From Nymphaea colorata (lineage: Eukaryota; Streptophyta; Magnoliopsida; Nymphaeales; Nymphaeaceae), in assembly GCF_008831285.2 (NCBI RefSeq), contig NC_045147.1, positions 23,336,981-23,400,980 of the forward strand: a stretch of 64,000 nt of DNA. Direction: 5' to 3'. Position numbers and translations under genes: made by a program. This document shows, in pieces, positions 1 through 12,596 of this stretch. The notes under the pieces were generated by a model that made no database searches, was not told the origin of the DNA, and saw only the letters and a program-made list of their open reading frames with translations. Numbering within the stretch: the stretch's first letter is position 1; each line of letters begins with the position of its first letter.

Positions 1-390
1 ATGAGACGCATTCCCAAGAAACTGTCATTTCCGGAAACGTCTGCCAAAAGAAACTGTGTCATTTAAAAAAGTCAGAATTGCAGACAAGTTCGAATTCTGG
101 ATTTCAAACGCATTCAGATTGGAAACCAAAAATATCTATAAAAGTTAAAAAACAATACATAGAGACTAGTCCATCAGAAATGCCTCTAACATTCAAATTC
201 CATCTGTGCTAGTAACCTGTCATCAAAAGTACCATTACTTCGGAAACTCTCCATATGGTCCACAGGATATACGCACGACCTCACTCCAGCTCAGCAAACG
301 ATTAACGGTCCCTAGAATCAACAGATCGGCTCCGATTAGATCTTGCCTGCAAACAGATGTTGACCATATTAGTGAGAAAGTGCAGTAAAA

Positions 391-3300
391 TCATGAAACA
401 AACAAATGAAAGATGATGCTCACAGCAGGAGAGCGGGATCGAGATGGACTCCTGCTCTTTATTGGGCTTTTGCTTGCTCGTTCAGGGTGCTGTGGCTGCC
501 AAAGACATTACAAAGAAAACTATTCCAGAACAAGAAACCAAACAAGAAAATATAAGGTTTAAATCTCAAAGCCACTTACAGAAGCATGTGGTGATCTTGA
601 TTTTGACTGCGATCTGCAAAAGTTGCACAAAACTGAGTTCAATATCCATAAAGTACCTCTAACACCTTGATCCAAAAGGGTTGAGGCCTCTTCCACGTCA
701 GAGTTACCAATGAAACAGGAAGACAAGACCTCAGTAGCATTGACCAACGGCCATCACATAAATAACTATATTGGCTACCATTCCACGTTATCCAGTAAAA
801 TCACTAAACTGTAGAACAGTTACGGAATTAAGATCCACCAGAAAGAATTCAGTTGGGAGATATTGGGATAAAAGAGAGGAAGAGAGGAACTTCTCCCATC
901 TTCAGGATCATCAAGCCTTATGAAGAACATCTTTCTATAACGTCGCAAATCCAAAGCTGACTCCTATTAGCAAGATGAAATTAGGTCGACATGTTCCAAT
1001 TCCACTTTCCGTAATGCTATCCATTCCTCAGTCCCTTGACTCCTATGAGCAAGCCACTATACCAAAAGGTACAAAGCATTAACATTGATTTCTGATTGTC
1101 AAAGCTGCTCAGTTTACGGACCAGCATACCTCCACAACCAAAAGAGTTGCAGGCATTTGCATCAATCCCTTCCAAGTTCCTAATAAGCAATCCCCAATTC
1201 GCCGCTTAAGCCCTCATCTATAAAAAGAAAACAAGGTAACTTTCAAAAACAGGGGATAATAAATGAGAGAATCACTCTGCTGAAATTCACACTCCATCCT
1301 CCCCCTTCCAGCAGAGACATATTTCAATGTGGTTAAGGACACGGTACATGAAGGGGAAAGAGCATATGCGTAGCATACCACATGGCATTACATTCAGTAA
1401 TGCTGCCCATGACTGAAATTTCATTTTCACCATGACTGAAATTTCATTTTCACCACGCCTTATCCAATACCAAGAATTGGAAGTAGGAAAAAGGACACCA
1501 CGGACATGTAGAAAACAGATGGGATCCTGACACTTGAAACCGAGAGAATGCCTGTCAAACTGCGTTATACAAGCAAGGATGACAAGGACCCTGCTGCTTT
1601 AGTAGGCCTAACTTTCAGACACCATTCGATACAAACGAGCACTTCACAGATTGCAGACATGTTGCAACTGCCTCAGATATTGTCTTATGTGCTGTACCAA
1701 TGACGAGAAGTGTCATGCAGACTGAAGAAATTATAAAAGCATGTCATCCATGATACGAATTATAAATCTAAGTTGTGGACATTAGAGACCAAGACTGCAA
1801 AACAGGTTCTACTATGAAAAGGGATCTTTTCAGGTCGCATCGCAATTTATTGCAATACCTAGCAAATTTACCTAAGTAACATGGAGCACAGAAAGAAGTA
1901 TTTAATGAAGACACGCCATATTACAATTAAACTCCATATGTGATTTAGATCATTTACTTAGTAGTGAACTGGCAGACAAGAAACATAACCATTCAAGCAA
2001 TGACACAAGGGTTGGAATAATTGGAGTCGACGACGGTAATGAAAATATACATAAAGCCTCTTCTCCTGATCAGAAGGAATAGGTTATCTTCTAGTTTTTT
2101 ATTTAGATTTTTTATTAAACCTACAAACCTAGGTTCATTCAGTAGAGATCACACTTTTGAAGAATCAATGAGATCTGACGATGGATTCAAGTTTTCTGCT
2201 CAATCAAATGCTTCTAGTTTTGGGATTTTTATAACGTATCAAAACAAAAGAATACCCACAACTCTTCAACCATTCAAAACATCTATGTTACACGATTGCT
2301 TATCAAACATCTATGTTACACGATTGTACCAACTATCTTATATTGTCAAAGAGCAGCTATGTTGCACGATTGCTTATCAAACATAAAAAAAAATACACGA
2401 CATAGAGCACAGAAAACAAACAAGACGAGTTGAATGCAGCAAAATATACGACAATTTATCCATTCCACCAAGGACACAAAAAAGAATTAAGAGATTGGAC
2501 TCTCAACCATATATACAAAGCCTCCTCAAATATGATTATTTTCAGTGCCTCATAGAATTATATGACATTTTTCATAAATCTAACCATATAATTGAATTGT
2601 AAAACGTTATGAAATTTTGTCCAGATGGTATTTTACTGCTCAAAAAAGATCAAAACTTTGGTTTTTATAACCTTATAAAATATGATTTATATATCTGGTT
2701 TTCAATGTTTTTTATCCCATAAATAAAAAAAAATTCATCCATCTCCATGATTGGACTCGTCAAAAACAAATAGCATTCTTGAGGCACATGAGCCAAGACC
2801 ACAAATGGGACATACATGTATAACCCAAAAGTATTATTTTTTCTTCAACAAAAAACAAAAGAAAATAAAAGGAAAGACAACTGAACAAATATTACAAAGA
2901 TAAGACCAAAAAGAGGCAAAAAGGATAAAACAGAAAAAACTTCTAACATATGCTAGCGAAAAAGATTCTCTGACATATCTCAGGGGGACGTGCAAGAGGG
3001 GTCACTTCCACTAGGAAAATGAGGTGTTGCCCCAAAACATGTAAAACAAAAGAGGGATCTTCAACACCACCCCCCCCCCCTTCTTTTCTGGTGAAAGTGA
3101 AGGTTTCGGATAGATGAGAGAGAGAAAGAGATACAGCCAGAAAAGGACACCCTTTTAAACATATTGGGTATAGTCTTGATGAAATATACTTTGGAGATTT
3201 TGTGGTATCCTGTTGCATAGTTTCAGATCATTCAAAACTTCACTTCATCTGAGCTTAAGCTTGTCCCCTTGTATGGAGCATGTGTAAGGTTGAAAGGCTG

Positions 3301-6300
3301 AGGGCACTTCGGATTCACTAGTAGGCATTTAAGAAACGTGTAGTAGTAAAAAAATATCAAATTCAGTTTGTAGAAAAAAAAGTTGTTGACAAGTTATAGA
3401 ATCAATAAAAAATTCATAATAAAGAAACAAAAACTTTTGGTCAAAAGACAATCTTGTCAATGTCATTAGACTAGAAGATTGCATGTTTGCTATGATAAAT
3501 ACAACTGTGGTCATGCAGCGACACAAACAGATATTTGCAACCAGATAATTTGAGGCATACAGGTGTGACAACACTATGCTAAAACAGTAGTATTCAACAG
3601 GATCAGTTAAAACCTCATTCCCATGGATGGAAATACCAATTACATGAAAAAATTGCCTTTTTCAGTTCTATACACTAGATCAAGCAGCAAACGCTTGAAA
3701 GGTTTCACTAATTGTGAATGCCTGGTCACAGTTTCCATAATCAAAGTTACCTAGGAAAATCTCCAAAAGTCCAGATTGACAACAAAGAATCACGTTACCC
3801 AGCCAAAAGAGTGTAAAATAAGAGCAACAACACCTCCCAGATGATCACCGCAATTCACCATCACATCGGTTCTCCATTTTGAACCCCGATGCATCCCTTG
3901 CCCAGGGACAACATTATAAAATCTGTAAAGTTGGTGAGTGCAATATTCACTTCATCTTCAAGAACCCAATAGATGCAGAAAACAAATGGCATCTGAGGGT
4001 TCAGCTAATATTACTGGCATTGCCCTATCAAACTTTTTGCTCAACATTTTGCATGGGCAGATGTAGATTTGTCACTCAAGAAAACTGCCTAAATAATATG
4101 TTTCAATTTTTCTTAACACTTCAATGAGCAGTATTTACACTGTTCTCAAAATCAACAATTCACTATAGGCCAACTATGGCAGAAATTTGAGATATTTTCA
4201 AAGGTCATTCTCCATTAAGTTCTATTAACTTCATGTTCCTGCTGCCCAGTACGAAACCATCAATTCCAACATTTAACTCATTGTCCTATTCCTTCAGGTT
4301 ACATCTTCTATGCAGCACTAATTCAGAACCTTATCCTTAATTTTTCAACTTCTTGTTTCTCTTGTATTTGAACTTCCACCCAAAAGACGTACTCAAATCA
4401 TAAAACATCCTTTTCATACAATTTAACCAAGAAACTACATATTAGCACAAATCTCGGATGAAACAATTCTCTTTCTCCATTAATATTCCACCAAGACTTG
4501 CTAGCTTCAGATGTCACTTCAACAATTGTAAAGGAGGTCAAACTATTTATCGCAAACCTGTGTCCACAATGAAAATTCTTTCTAAGATCCTATGCAACTC
4601 CAGACATATTCCTAATGATCCTGTTACGAGATACTTTTCCCCGAGAGAACAACAGAAGCAGACAAATTTAACTTTAACTTGTCCACAACTTCCCCAACAT
4701 GGCCTCCAGAAAGTACTTTAAGGGTAAATGCATAGTCAGTAATTGTGCAAACTGCATACACACAAGGTACCAGTACCATCAATGTAAACACATAATTTAA
4801 GATGAAATTTTCATGTGGCATTAACATGTAGACCGGAATAGGGATACATAATCAATACACATATTGGACCTCCAATGCCTTAGTCATTGATATTTTACCA
4901 CCTAATATTTACTGTGATTTCTCTTTCCATTAAAATGCTGCATAAACAAACGGAGCCCTGCTATCTAATTTTTTTCAATGAGTCTCTCCACCCAAAAAGA
5001 AAGAAATGAAAAACAAACGATTTACACTGTGCATAGTTTAGCACACTTCCAATAACAACAAAGCCAACAGCGGCTAGGCCCTTTTCATAGTCTAATGGTG
5101 TTTCCATTATCTCCTAGAAGGAAGCCAACTATTTTGAAGTCATCCTTCATCCAGACAAAGCAGTCCTTATTTTGAAATATCTGCATTTTATGTTCATATG
5201 GTTCCAACATGGACTTGACTTAATGGCATTGTATGTAGCAAAGATCAGACCAAATGGCAGTGGATACTCGATAAAAAACGCTTAAATACACAGTATGAAC
5301 CTTTTTGTCTTCTTCACATGGATTCACAAGGTTATTTAATAGTTAAAACTTGTCATAGGTTAATTTGGACAGGCACTGGTAACACAGGAAATAACAAATT
5401 AACAATCAATCGGACATTCAAAATTTCAAACAGACTAGACAATGAATGATACCTCGACATAGAGCGACGCCTTGATCCAGAACGGGAGCGTGATGAGACA
5501 GACCTTGACCGGGACCTGGATCGGGATCTGGAGGGAGATTTGGCTTTGGGAGACTTGCTGTGCACCAATTTGCACATCATTTAAATTAGAAATTAATCAG
5601 ACACAAAAAGTAACTCCTAACCTCAATCAACTAACAAAAGAATTCCTACCTCCTGCTGCGACTCAAGCTCCGGCTTCTGCTCCTGCTTCGACTGTAACTG
5701 CGGCTACGACCAACTGGACTCCTGCTTCTGGAATATGATTTACTACGGCTACGACTCCGAGATATATATTCCCTTACCTTAAACAATGAAGACAGTAATT
5801 ATGTGCAAGGAATGAACAGAGATAAGATTGCCAAATAAGAAACAGGTTTAAATTGCCAAATATACCCTTATATAAGCACGTGAAAATGCATTTCGGAACT
5901 CTGAATCATCAAGTTTCCTTATCTGGAAAAATACAAATAGCACCCACAAAATTAAACACTTTCTTGCATGAAAACATACAACTACAATTTATACCAGATC
6001 CAAACTCCACACTCTACAAATATCAAACCGTAAATTGGCCACTCACAGCATATTTCATGTCATCATAGTTAGTGTAGTCCACAATACCCCTTGTACCTAC
6101 AAGTCACACAACAACTTCAAATATTCCAGCATATAATATCTAAACAAAGGCTGACAAGACAAGAAAAATAAACAAAGCCATTTGACTTGATAAAAGGCCA
6201 ATCTATCAAAGACATGGAAAACATACATGGACAATACAACACAACAACAATAATGTTATAACAAGCTATCATCCTTTCACCAAAAAACAAAAATAAATTT

Positions 6301-7796
6301 AAGTTCATATTTTTTCTCAGTCAACCAGGGAAATAGATTGTTTCGATTTTAAACAACTTCACACATGGCAATTAAACAATTGAAATCAGCACAGTCAGCA
6401 AAGTCAAGCTCCTAAAACCATCAGAACAATTTGCAACCCCGATATCATCCAAAAGCAGTTTCTTTCCCTTAATGAAAGAATAAAATGAAATGATAAAATA
6501 ATTACCACCACGTTCACGAAAAACTTCCGAAAAGCAAACATCACCAGCTCGGCGCATATGATCCTAATAAGAGCAAAAAGTTGATTCAGCTTGGAAAAGG
6601 AAGCCAAGCATATAGAAAATAAGAAAAATGGAACAGATAATTAAAGATTCACCTTAAGATCTTGCCATGAAGCAGATGAGGGTAATCCTGTAACTAAGAC
6701 TGTAGGTGCAAAAGACAGATGTGTCATGACGTAATATAACACAATCCCAAAGATAAACAGCATGAACATGCACGCATTCATCCCAGATTTAGCTTCTACA
6801 CGGCAATGAACAGAAAAAAGTGCTTTGATAGCACAGGAAATACAGACCCCGATACTCAGAGCGCCTTGAAACACCACCACGTCCGCCTCCACCCCCATTA
6901 TAACTGCTATAGCGGTCAGTTGATGAAGACATCCCACGACCACCATGTGCAAGTTCCACCTAAACAGGCCAAAAAAAATAAATCAATATAAACAAACAGA
7001 AAAGCAACCAAATAAAACTCTTGAAAAACGTATTGAAACAAAATTTGGAAAATAATCAACAGAAAACACTTCCAAAATCTGGAGAGCAATAAAAGACAAA
7101 ACATGAATACACTCACCCGCAACCTGTGCCCATCAAAATTGTAACCATCACGACCCCTGATAGCATCCTCAGCATCACGGGAATCTTCAAACTGGAAAAA
7201 AAGAATTGAAACAAATAACTCAGTATACAGAAAAGCAAGACTTTGTTTGGTATATTTATTCATCATAAATGTCGGGGCACATTACCTCAATGAAACAGTA
7301 GCCTGGTGGCCTAGGAGGAATCTTCAGATCAATGTCCACAATTGGCCCATACTGAAAATCAACAAGATGGTCTTAGCTTGTACTTGAAGACAACTATGAA
7401 CCACTAAAATGACAAAAATAATCAAAAGATTCAAAACAATGATGAGAACAATAACAACAAATCAACACTGTCCCACAAGCCCGTGAACGACGACAGAGAG
7501 TGGTAGTGAAACATAAGTCCGATGATGGAAGACTCCAGAACTTACAATATTTGAAGAGATACTTTAATTTACTAACGCTACAAATATCGTCCAGTATCAA
7601 CCATAAGTGACATTGCGGTTAGTATTAAACAAAAAAAAACTAGTGGCACCAAAAAATTCCAAATGCACACCATTTTCAACACACGCAAACAATGCCGAGT
7701 TCTACGAACCTTGTAAAAGAGATCTTCAACCTCTCGTTCACGTATGTCACCAGGCAGATTGCCTACATAAAGTGTGCGACTCGAACGGCTGCTCAT
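391..7796 (-). CDS. SR34: SR34/SF2-ASF-type serine/arginine-rich splicing factor, 12 coding exons
   Basis: Nuclear pre-mRNA splicing factor that binds exonic enhancers and helps choose splice sites. Coding exons in transcript order, complement: 7710-7796, 7286-7351, 7117-7191, 6848-6959, 6653-6699, 6506-6563, 6047-6096, 5866-5922, 5650-5777, 5453-5557, 580-613, 391-495. They total 924 nt (307 aa), and every junction keeps phase. RRM1 has RNP2 LYVGNL (9-14) and the RNP1-like segment GYCFIEF. A Gly-rich hinge follows (about 82-113). The second RRM carries the SF2/ASF signature SWQDLKD (124-130). An RS domain runs from about residue 190 to the end. The length is close to Arabidopsis SR34. The last two exons lie 4.8 kb from the rest and were accepted because they encode RS-rich peptide and fit phase 2 then 0. 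The last exon could instead start 6 nt later at a second AG. A 5' UTR intron is likely (7805-8315), which would make an out-of-frame ATG just upstream of the start intronic. SR30-type naming is also possible. Confidence 0.9.
1408..1453. repeat. Perfect 2 x 23-bp tandem duplication
   Basis: The unit begins CATGACTGAAATTTC and is repeated head to tail without change. It lies in the 4.8-kb intron of the SR34-like gene. It looks like a recent replication-slippage duplication. Confidence 0.8.
2278..2333. repeat. Short 28-bp tandem repeat with a diverged third copy
   Basis: The unit AACATCTATGTTACACGATT and its next 8 bases repeat with a 28-bp period. A third, related copy (GCTATGTTGCACGATTG) lies near 2357-2380. 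All are within the long SR34-like intron, and no coding role is seen. Confidence 0.6.
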
Positions 7797-7804
7797 CTTG
7801 TTTC

Positions 7805-8315
7805 CTAGACGCCATGGAAGAAAGCAACACCAGAAACAATAACGCACAAGAAAAATCAATTATTGAATCCACAGAAAACAAATGAAGGAATACAAATATT
7901 ACTTTTAAGATTACTCATAACGCCCAACTCGGACCCAACCTAAGTCCCCCAAAAAAGGCCCAAGTGACCGGACTCCTACACAACCACCTAATCAATAAGA
8001 GGAAGAAAAAAAACGTAATAGCGGACATCAAAACCTACATTCAGAGAGACAGAGAGATGCATGGCGACAAGCAAAATGAATGACTGCCCTAAAAATAAAA
8101 AAATTCAAACCGTAACCCGCCGATGAAACAGCGGCCACACCCACCTCTGACAGAATCGCGAACGCAATGAGGAGGCTTCAGTTTCTTTGGGGTGCACGCA
8201 AGGTACTGGACACGCAGAGGCGCGAAATCTTTAGAAAGAAAGAAAGAAAAGATAGGGTTTCTCTAGGGTTCCTTGAGAACGACAGAAAAATAAAAAGGGA
8301 GGAAGAGAGACTCAC
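7805..8315 (-). other. Predicted 5' UTR intron of the SR34-like gene
   Basis: On the minus strand a GTGAGT donor follows position 8316. A pyrimidine-rich stretch ending in TCTAG precedes 7804, 8 nt before the ATG. Leader introns are common in plant SR genes. Removing it also removes an out-of-frame upstream ATG 19 nt before the true start. Inferred from splice-site sequence only. Confidence 0.55.
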
Positions 8316-8371
8316 CGATAAAGGCGCCTTAATCCAACGAGCACGAGGCCCCCGTTTGGCGAGGCGGCCAC

Positions 8372-8380
8372 CTATTTATA
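8372..8380 (-). promoter_or_regulatory. TATA box of the SR34-like gene
   Basis: The minus strand reads TATAAATAGG here, about 55 bp upstream of the predicted leader-intron donor. This fits a start of transcription near 8340-8350. The surrounding 120 bp is more GC-rich than the flanks. Confidence 0.6.
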
Positions 8381-8460
8381 GCCTCGGCTCAGCCCGGAGC
8401 GCGAGCCCAGTTTCTCTTCGCGTTATATTCATTAAAAACCTCATGGCTGTATTTTCATGA

Positions 8461-9641
8461 GATAAATATTTTACCGGACGAGAGGGAGGCGAGAGAGCCT
8501 AGCATTTTACCGGACGATAAGTACCTCGATAAATATTTTCTTTCGTCTTCCAGTTCAAAAACGTTAAAAATGTGTTGTTTGTGCGGGGAAAGGAAGAGGC
8601 GTCAAGCGCGAGCCTTCAGCTTCCTACTTCGACCATTTTTTCTTGGCACATAAACGAACGAGGAAAATAAAAATAATAGTTTAAAAACCTTTAACAATTC
8701 CTAAGTCACGCAAATTGCAGCACAGAATCGTCTAATTAAATATTAATACGCTGAATCATAATATAATTTGTTGGGTCTTGCATTTTGAGTTTCAAGGGAT
8801 TTGGTCTTGCTGGTTGGGCTAGCGTCCAATCAATTGCTGGTCAGATTTTTATTGGTGTCAACTACACAAAAACTAGAAAATTTAGGTGTTAATTTTATGT
8901 AGTCAATCACAAAACCCGGAATTATTTGTTTTAATGATGTTAAAACCTGGCCACAATTTTTCTATTCTTGTTCGTGAAGATTTTTTGCCAAATAAATTAC
9001 CATATTAATCTCTTATATCCAACAAAAATTTGTATGAACAAGGTCTTAGCACGATATGCATGCCCCCGCTATTAAGTAGTTTAAAAAGGATGTTTGGCAG
9101 CGCAAACAATTCTGTAACTGATCTATGAATATTTCTTCATACTTAAGGTAAATTCATGGATAACTAATTGTTTGCAGCGACTTAGACTAGCCTAAATTCA
9201 TGGATAACTAATTGTTTGCAGCGACTTAGACTAGCCCCAGATGAATATATACTCAGTTTACAATTCCCCAAAACGAGTAAAACCCCCTATAAAAGAGACC
9301 ATGATATATGAAATCGGGGTGCAGCTGAAGCTGAGATCCGAGATTCGATTGTGTTTGAACCTTTTTAATAATCATCTTTTTGGATTTTCTGTTTCAGATC
9401 TAACACCCATTTGTTAGGTGGCCCTATTTAATGACGTGTGTTATTATTTTGAGGGCCAAAAAACCCCAAGTTTATTTTGTTAATTATTTTGCTCTCTTTC
9501 TTGTTGTCGTTCAGTTTGTTTTCTTGGTCTTCTTTTGGTTCATGTTTCCTCATGGATTAGAGCGAGTCACTCTAATTGAATGGATCAACATAATTCAAGT
9601 ATTTTTAAAGACATTTCTAACAATAAATGTTTGATGAACAA
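8461..9641. other. Intergenic, between the SR34-like promoter and the copia remnant
   Basis: AT-rich sequence with no convincing coding region on either strand. The only structure seen is the 44-bp tandem duplication at 9149-9236. The short open frames here do not resemble known proteins. Confidence 0.6.
9149..9236. repeat. Perfect 2 x 44-bp tandem duplication
   Basis: A 44-bp unit starting TAAATTCATGGATAAC and ending GACTAGCC occurs twice head to tail with no mismatch. It lies about 400 bp upstream of the 5' LTR. Identity between the copies implies a recent duplication. Confidence 0.85.
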
Positions 9642-9790
9642 TGTTGACGTGTTTTAGTGTAGGGATCTTGGTTTGGACCCGGTCCAATGTGTGTTTGTGT
9701 TAAGCTCTATTTATGTCATTGTAAATCCTAATTTTAATTTTTTGTGTGTGAATAAAAATACAAGAGAGTGTGTCTGGTTGCTAGTGGGCA
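9642..9790 (+). repeat. 5' LTR of the copia remnant
   Basis: Starts TGTTGACGTGTTTTAG and ends GCTAGTGGGCA. It contains TTTGTGTGTGAATAAAAA, a likely poly(A) signal region shared with the other LTR. It is about 149 bp, short for a plant LTR. Confidence 0.8.
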
Positions 9791-10690
9791 CCACTCCACA
9801 ACATGGTTGGTTCTGATTTTTCTATTGTGCTCGTGTTGGTGGAGGGATCATGCCATCACTGTTCATTTGGACGGAGAATCCCTTGTCCCCATTTGAGTGA
9901 AGATCTTCTGCTGCCGTGGGTGGAGGTTCTGCTGCTTGTCGTGGAGTCCCTGGTCATTGTCGCCTGTGGTGCACGGCACCGATGCTGAGAGCTCTGTCTG
10001 CCGTCGCCTGCCTCTGTAGTCTCGAGTGCCTGCATCTGTCTAGCTCCCAATGTTGTTGCCCGACGGTGCTCTCTCTATCCCCGCGCAAAGCGTCAGTTGT
10101 GTTGTCCCCTTGGCGCCCACCGTGGGATGCTTCTTTGCCACAGCGTCGCCGCTCGTTCCTCTTGCCCTACGCTCTTTGTTGCTCGCCTGACGCTCCTATG
10201 CCGCTCGTCAGTTGTGCTTCCCTTAGTGCCCACCATGGGATGCTTCTCTGCCACTGCTCTCAACTGTCTCCAGCATAGATCCAACATTTTTTTTTCTGTT
10301 CTGACATCATAGACCATCCATTACCGGCTGTCTCATGAAGTTCAGGGATCTTATCTAAGATGAATACGAATAAGAGGGTCTTGATTTTTTTCTGTTGATC
10401 GAGAGATGCTCTATGCCCTGCAGTCTCTGTCTCCCGTAGTTGACGGGAGGGGATCGAGATCGAGAGACACCCTATGGCCTGCAGTCTGAGGCCCCTCAGT
10501 CTTCCCCACTCTCTCATTCTCGGTGACGCGAGGGATCGAGAGCTGCCCTGCAGTCTCTCAGTCCCTACCTCCTCTCTCTTTCTCTTGGTTAACTTACATG
10601 CCCCTCGGTCTCCACTCTTTATCTAACCCCCCTCCTTCCACTCTCTTCCCCACCTCCTCATATCTCTCTTTTTTTGTTGCGACGACTGTC
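9791..10690. other. GC-rich filler inside the copia remnant
   Basis: This 900-bp stretch is clearly richer in GC than its surroundings and does not resemble gag or integrase. It holds two internal direct repeats. One is a diverged segment starting CGTCAGTTGTG at 10091 and 10206. The other is three loose copies of a segment around GATCGAGAG...CTGCAGTCT between 10400 and 10560. It may be captured foreign sequence or a decayed leader. The overlapping open frames on both strands look like chance products of the base composition. Confidence 0.45.
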
Positions 10691-10899
10691 AATGGAAGAG
10701 TATTCTTCGAATCAAGAGATTCAGTTCACAGATTTTATGGAATATAAGCGGGAGGAGAGTCTAGCAATTGTAGATGTACTTGAGCATGAGAAGGATGAAG
10801 GGTGTTCTACTTTGAGTGACTGATGGTGAGAATTCTACCCTCAATCCCAATGCAACTCCTTTCCTGAATGACCCAAGTCATGCTCGGGAGAAACCAGTT

Positions 10900-12545
10900 G
10901 AAAAAGACATTTAGACAACAGCTGAAAATGAAGAGCTTCTCATTGCCTCGAGAAAAGGTGTCAGGTCATGTACTCAATACTCTATTGGTAACTTCGTATC
11001 ATATTTAGACTGTGCAAGGACTACAAATGTTTTGTTTCATCTCTTTTTTTTTGCTGTGAATCACAGAACTGTTACTGAGGCTCAGAGTGATCCCAAGTGG
11101 ACTCATGTAATGCAAAAAAAAAATGTAAGGCTTGAGCAGAAACATGACATCGGAAATCTTAAAGATCCATAAAACGGTTCATCTATCTGGATCCAAGTGA
11201 GTCTACACCATTAAGTACAAACCATATAGGAGTGTTGAGAGGTACAAAGTTCGCCTTGTTGCTAAGGGGTTTAGTCAGAAATATGAGATTGACTATTTGG
11301 AGACTTTCGCTCCTGATGCAAAATAAAGATTATTAGAGTTAACATTTCTCTAGAAGTGATGAATGAGTGAAAAATGTACCAACTTGATGTTAAGAATACT
11401 TTTCTCAACAAAGGTCTTGAAGAAGAAGTGTATACGTGTATGCCCCCAGAATATGAAGAACCAGAAAAATACTGCAAACTGAAGAAAGTTTTATATGGGC
11501 TCATGCAGTCTCCCCAGGCATGGTTTGAACATATTAGACTTGTAATGAGATAACATGGCTACAATCAAAGAAATAGAGATCATACTTTGTTTGTGAAGAG
11601 AAAGGAGAGTAAGGTTACTCTTTTGTTAGTCTGTGTTAATGATATGATTGTTACAAGCGATGATGAAGATGAGATAACAAGATTAAAGGGTTTGTTGACT
11701 ATTGAATTTGATCTCAATGACCTTGGTAAACTAAGATATTTTATAGGTATTGAAATTGCTAGATCAGGTACGACCCTTATGTTGAATCAAAGTATACCTT
11801 GGATTTATTGAAGGAGTCAGGAAAACTAGGGTATAGACTTGCTTCTACTCCTCTAGATGTTGGACACAAGTTTAGTATTAAGGATGGAGAACCGCTTTGT
11901 AAAGAGGCTAAGGGGAGATATCAACGTCTAGTTGGAAAGTTGATCTATCTTACTCTTACTAGACCTGATATCACCTTTGCTGTAAATGTGACGAGTCAGT
12001 CCATGCATGCTCCTATGGATACTCACTTGAAGGTTGTCGACAGAATCATATGCTACCTGAAGAGGAATCCTAGCAATGAGCTTCTATATATGAAACAAGG
12101 GTCTATTGAGATTGAAGGGTATTCCGATGCAGACTGGACATGTTGTGTTGATACTAGAAGATCTACTTCATAGTACTGTGTGTACTTGGAGGGAAATCTT
12201 GTTGTTTGGATGAGCAAGAGACAAGATGTTTGTTTCCGCTCTAGTGCAGAGATTGAATATAGAGCTGCTGCTACGAAAGTGTTGGAATTACTGTGGCTAA
12301 AAGTATTGTTGACTCATATTTGAATAGAGACTGAAGGACCAATGAAGATGTATTGTGATAACAAGTCTGCAATCAACTTAGCTAATAACCTTGTGCTAAA
12401 TGATAGAACAAAACATGTTGAGATTGACTGTCACTTCATCCGTGAAAGAATTGATGCTGAAGAATTAATCTTACCATACATGAAGTCTCAAGGCCAAACT
12501 ACTAATGTTCCGACTAAAGCCCTACATTCTACTCTGTTTGAGAAA
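10900..12545 (+). pseudogene. Copia reverse transcriptase-RNase H remnant
   Basis: Recognisable copia pol pieces appear in order. These are a linker like SYxxF...EAxxDPKW; the RT start (YKVRLVAKGFSQ, near 11,240); LDVKNTFLN (near 11,380); [12 protein letters not shown] (near 11,490); and the active-site region, which reads CVND instead of the usual YVDD (11,632-11,643). Next come LTRPDITFAVN (near 11,950) and RNase H motifs YCDNKSAI and RTKHVEIDCHFIRE (12,350-12,450). An in-frame stop near 11,552, a frame change near 11,799, another stop near 12,171 and the altered catalytic motif show it is dead. These sequences are fragments as found. Confidence 0.85.
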
Positions 12546-12596
12546 AATGTATCCAAGTTGGGCATGTTTGATATGTATGCCCAACTTGAGGGGGTG

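Noticed and set aside
8167-8460. 97-codon plus-strand frame
   Set aside because: Lies over the SR34-like promoter and leader on the other strand; no family resemblance.
9803-10517. Several open frames on both strands
   Set aside because: Dense overlapping frames in GC-rich repeat filler; no consistent coding signal or homology.
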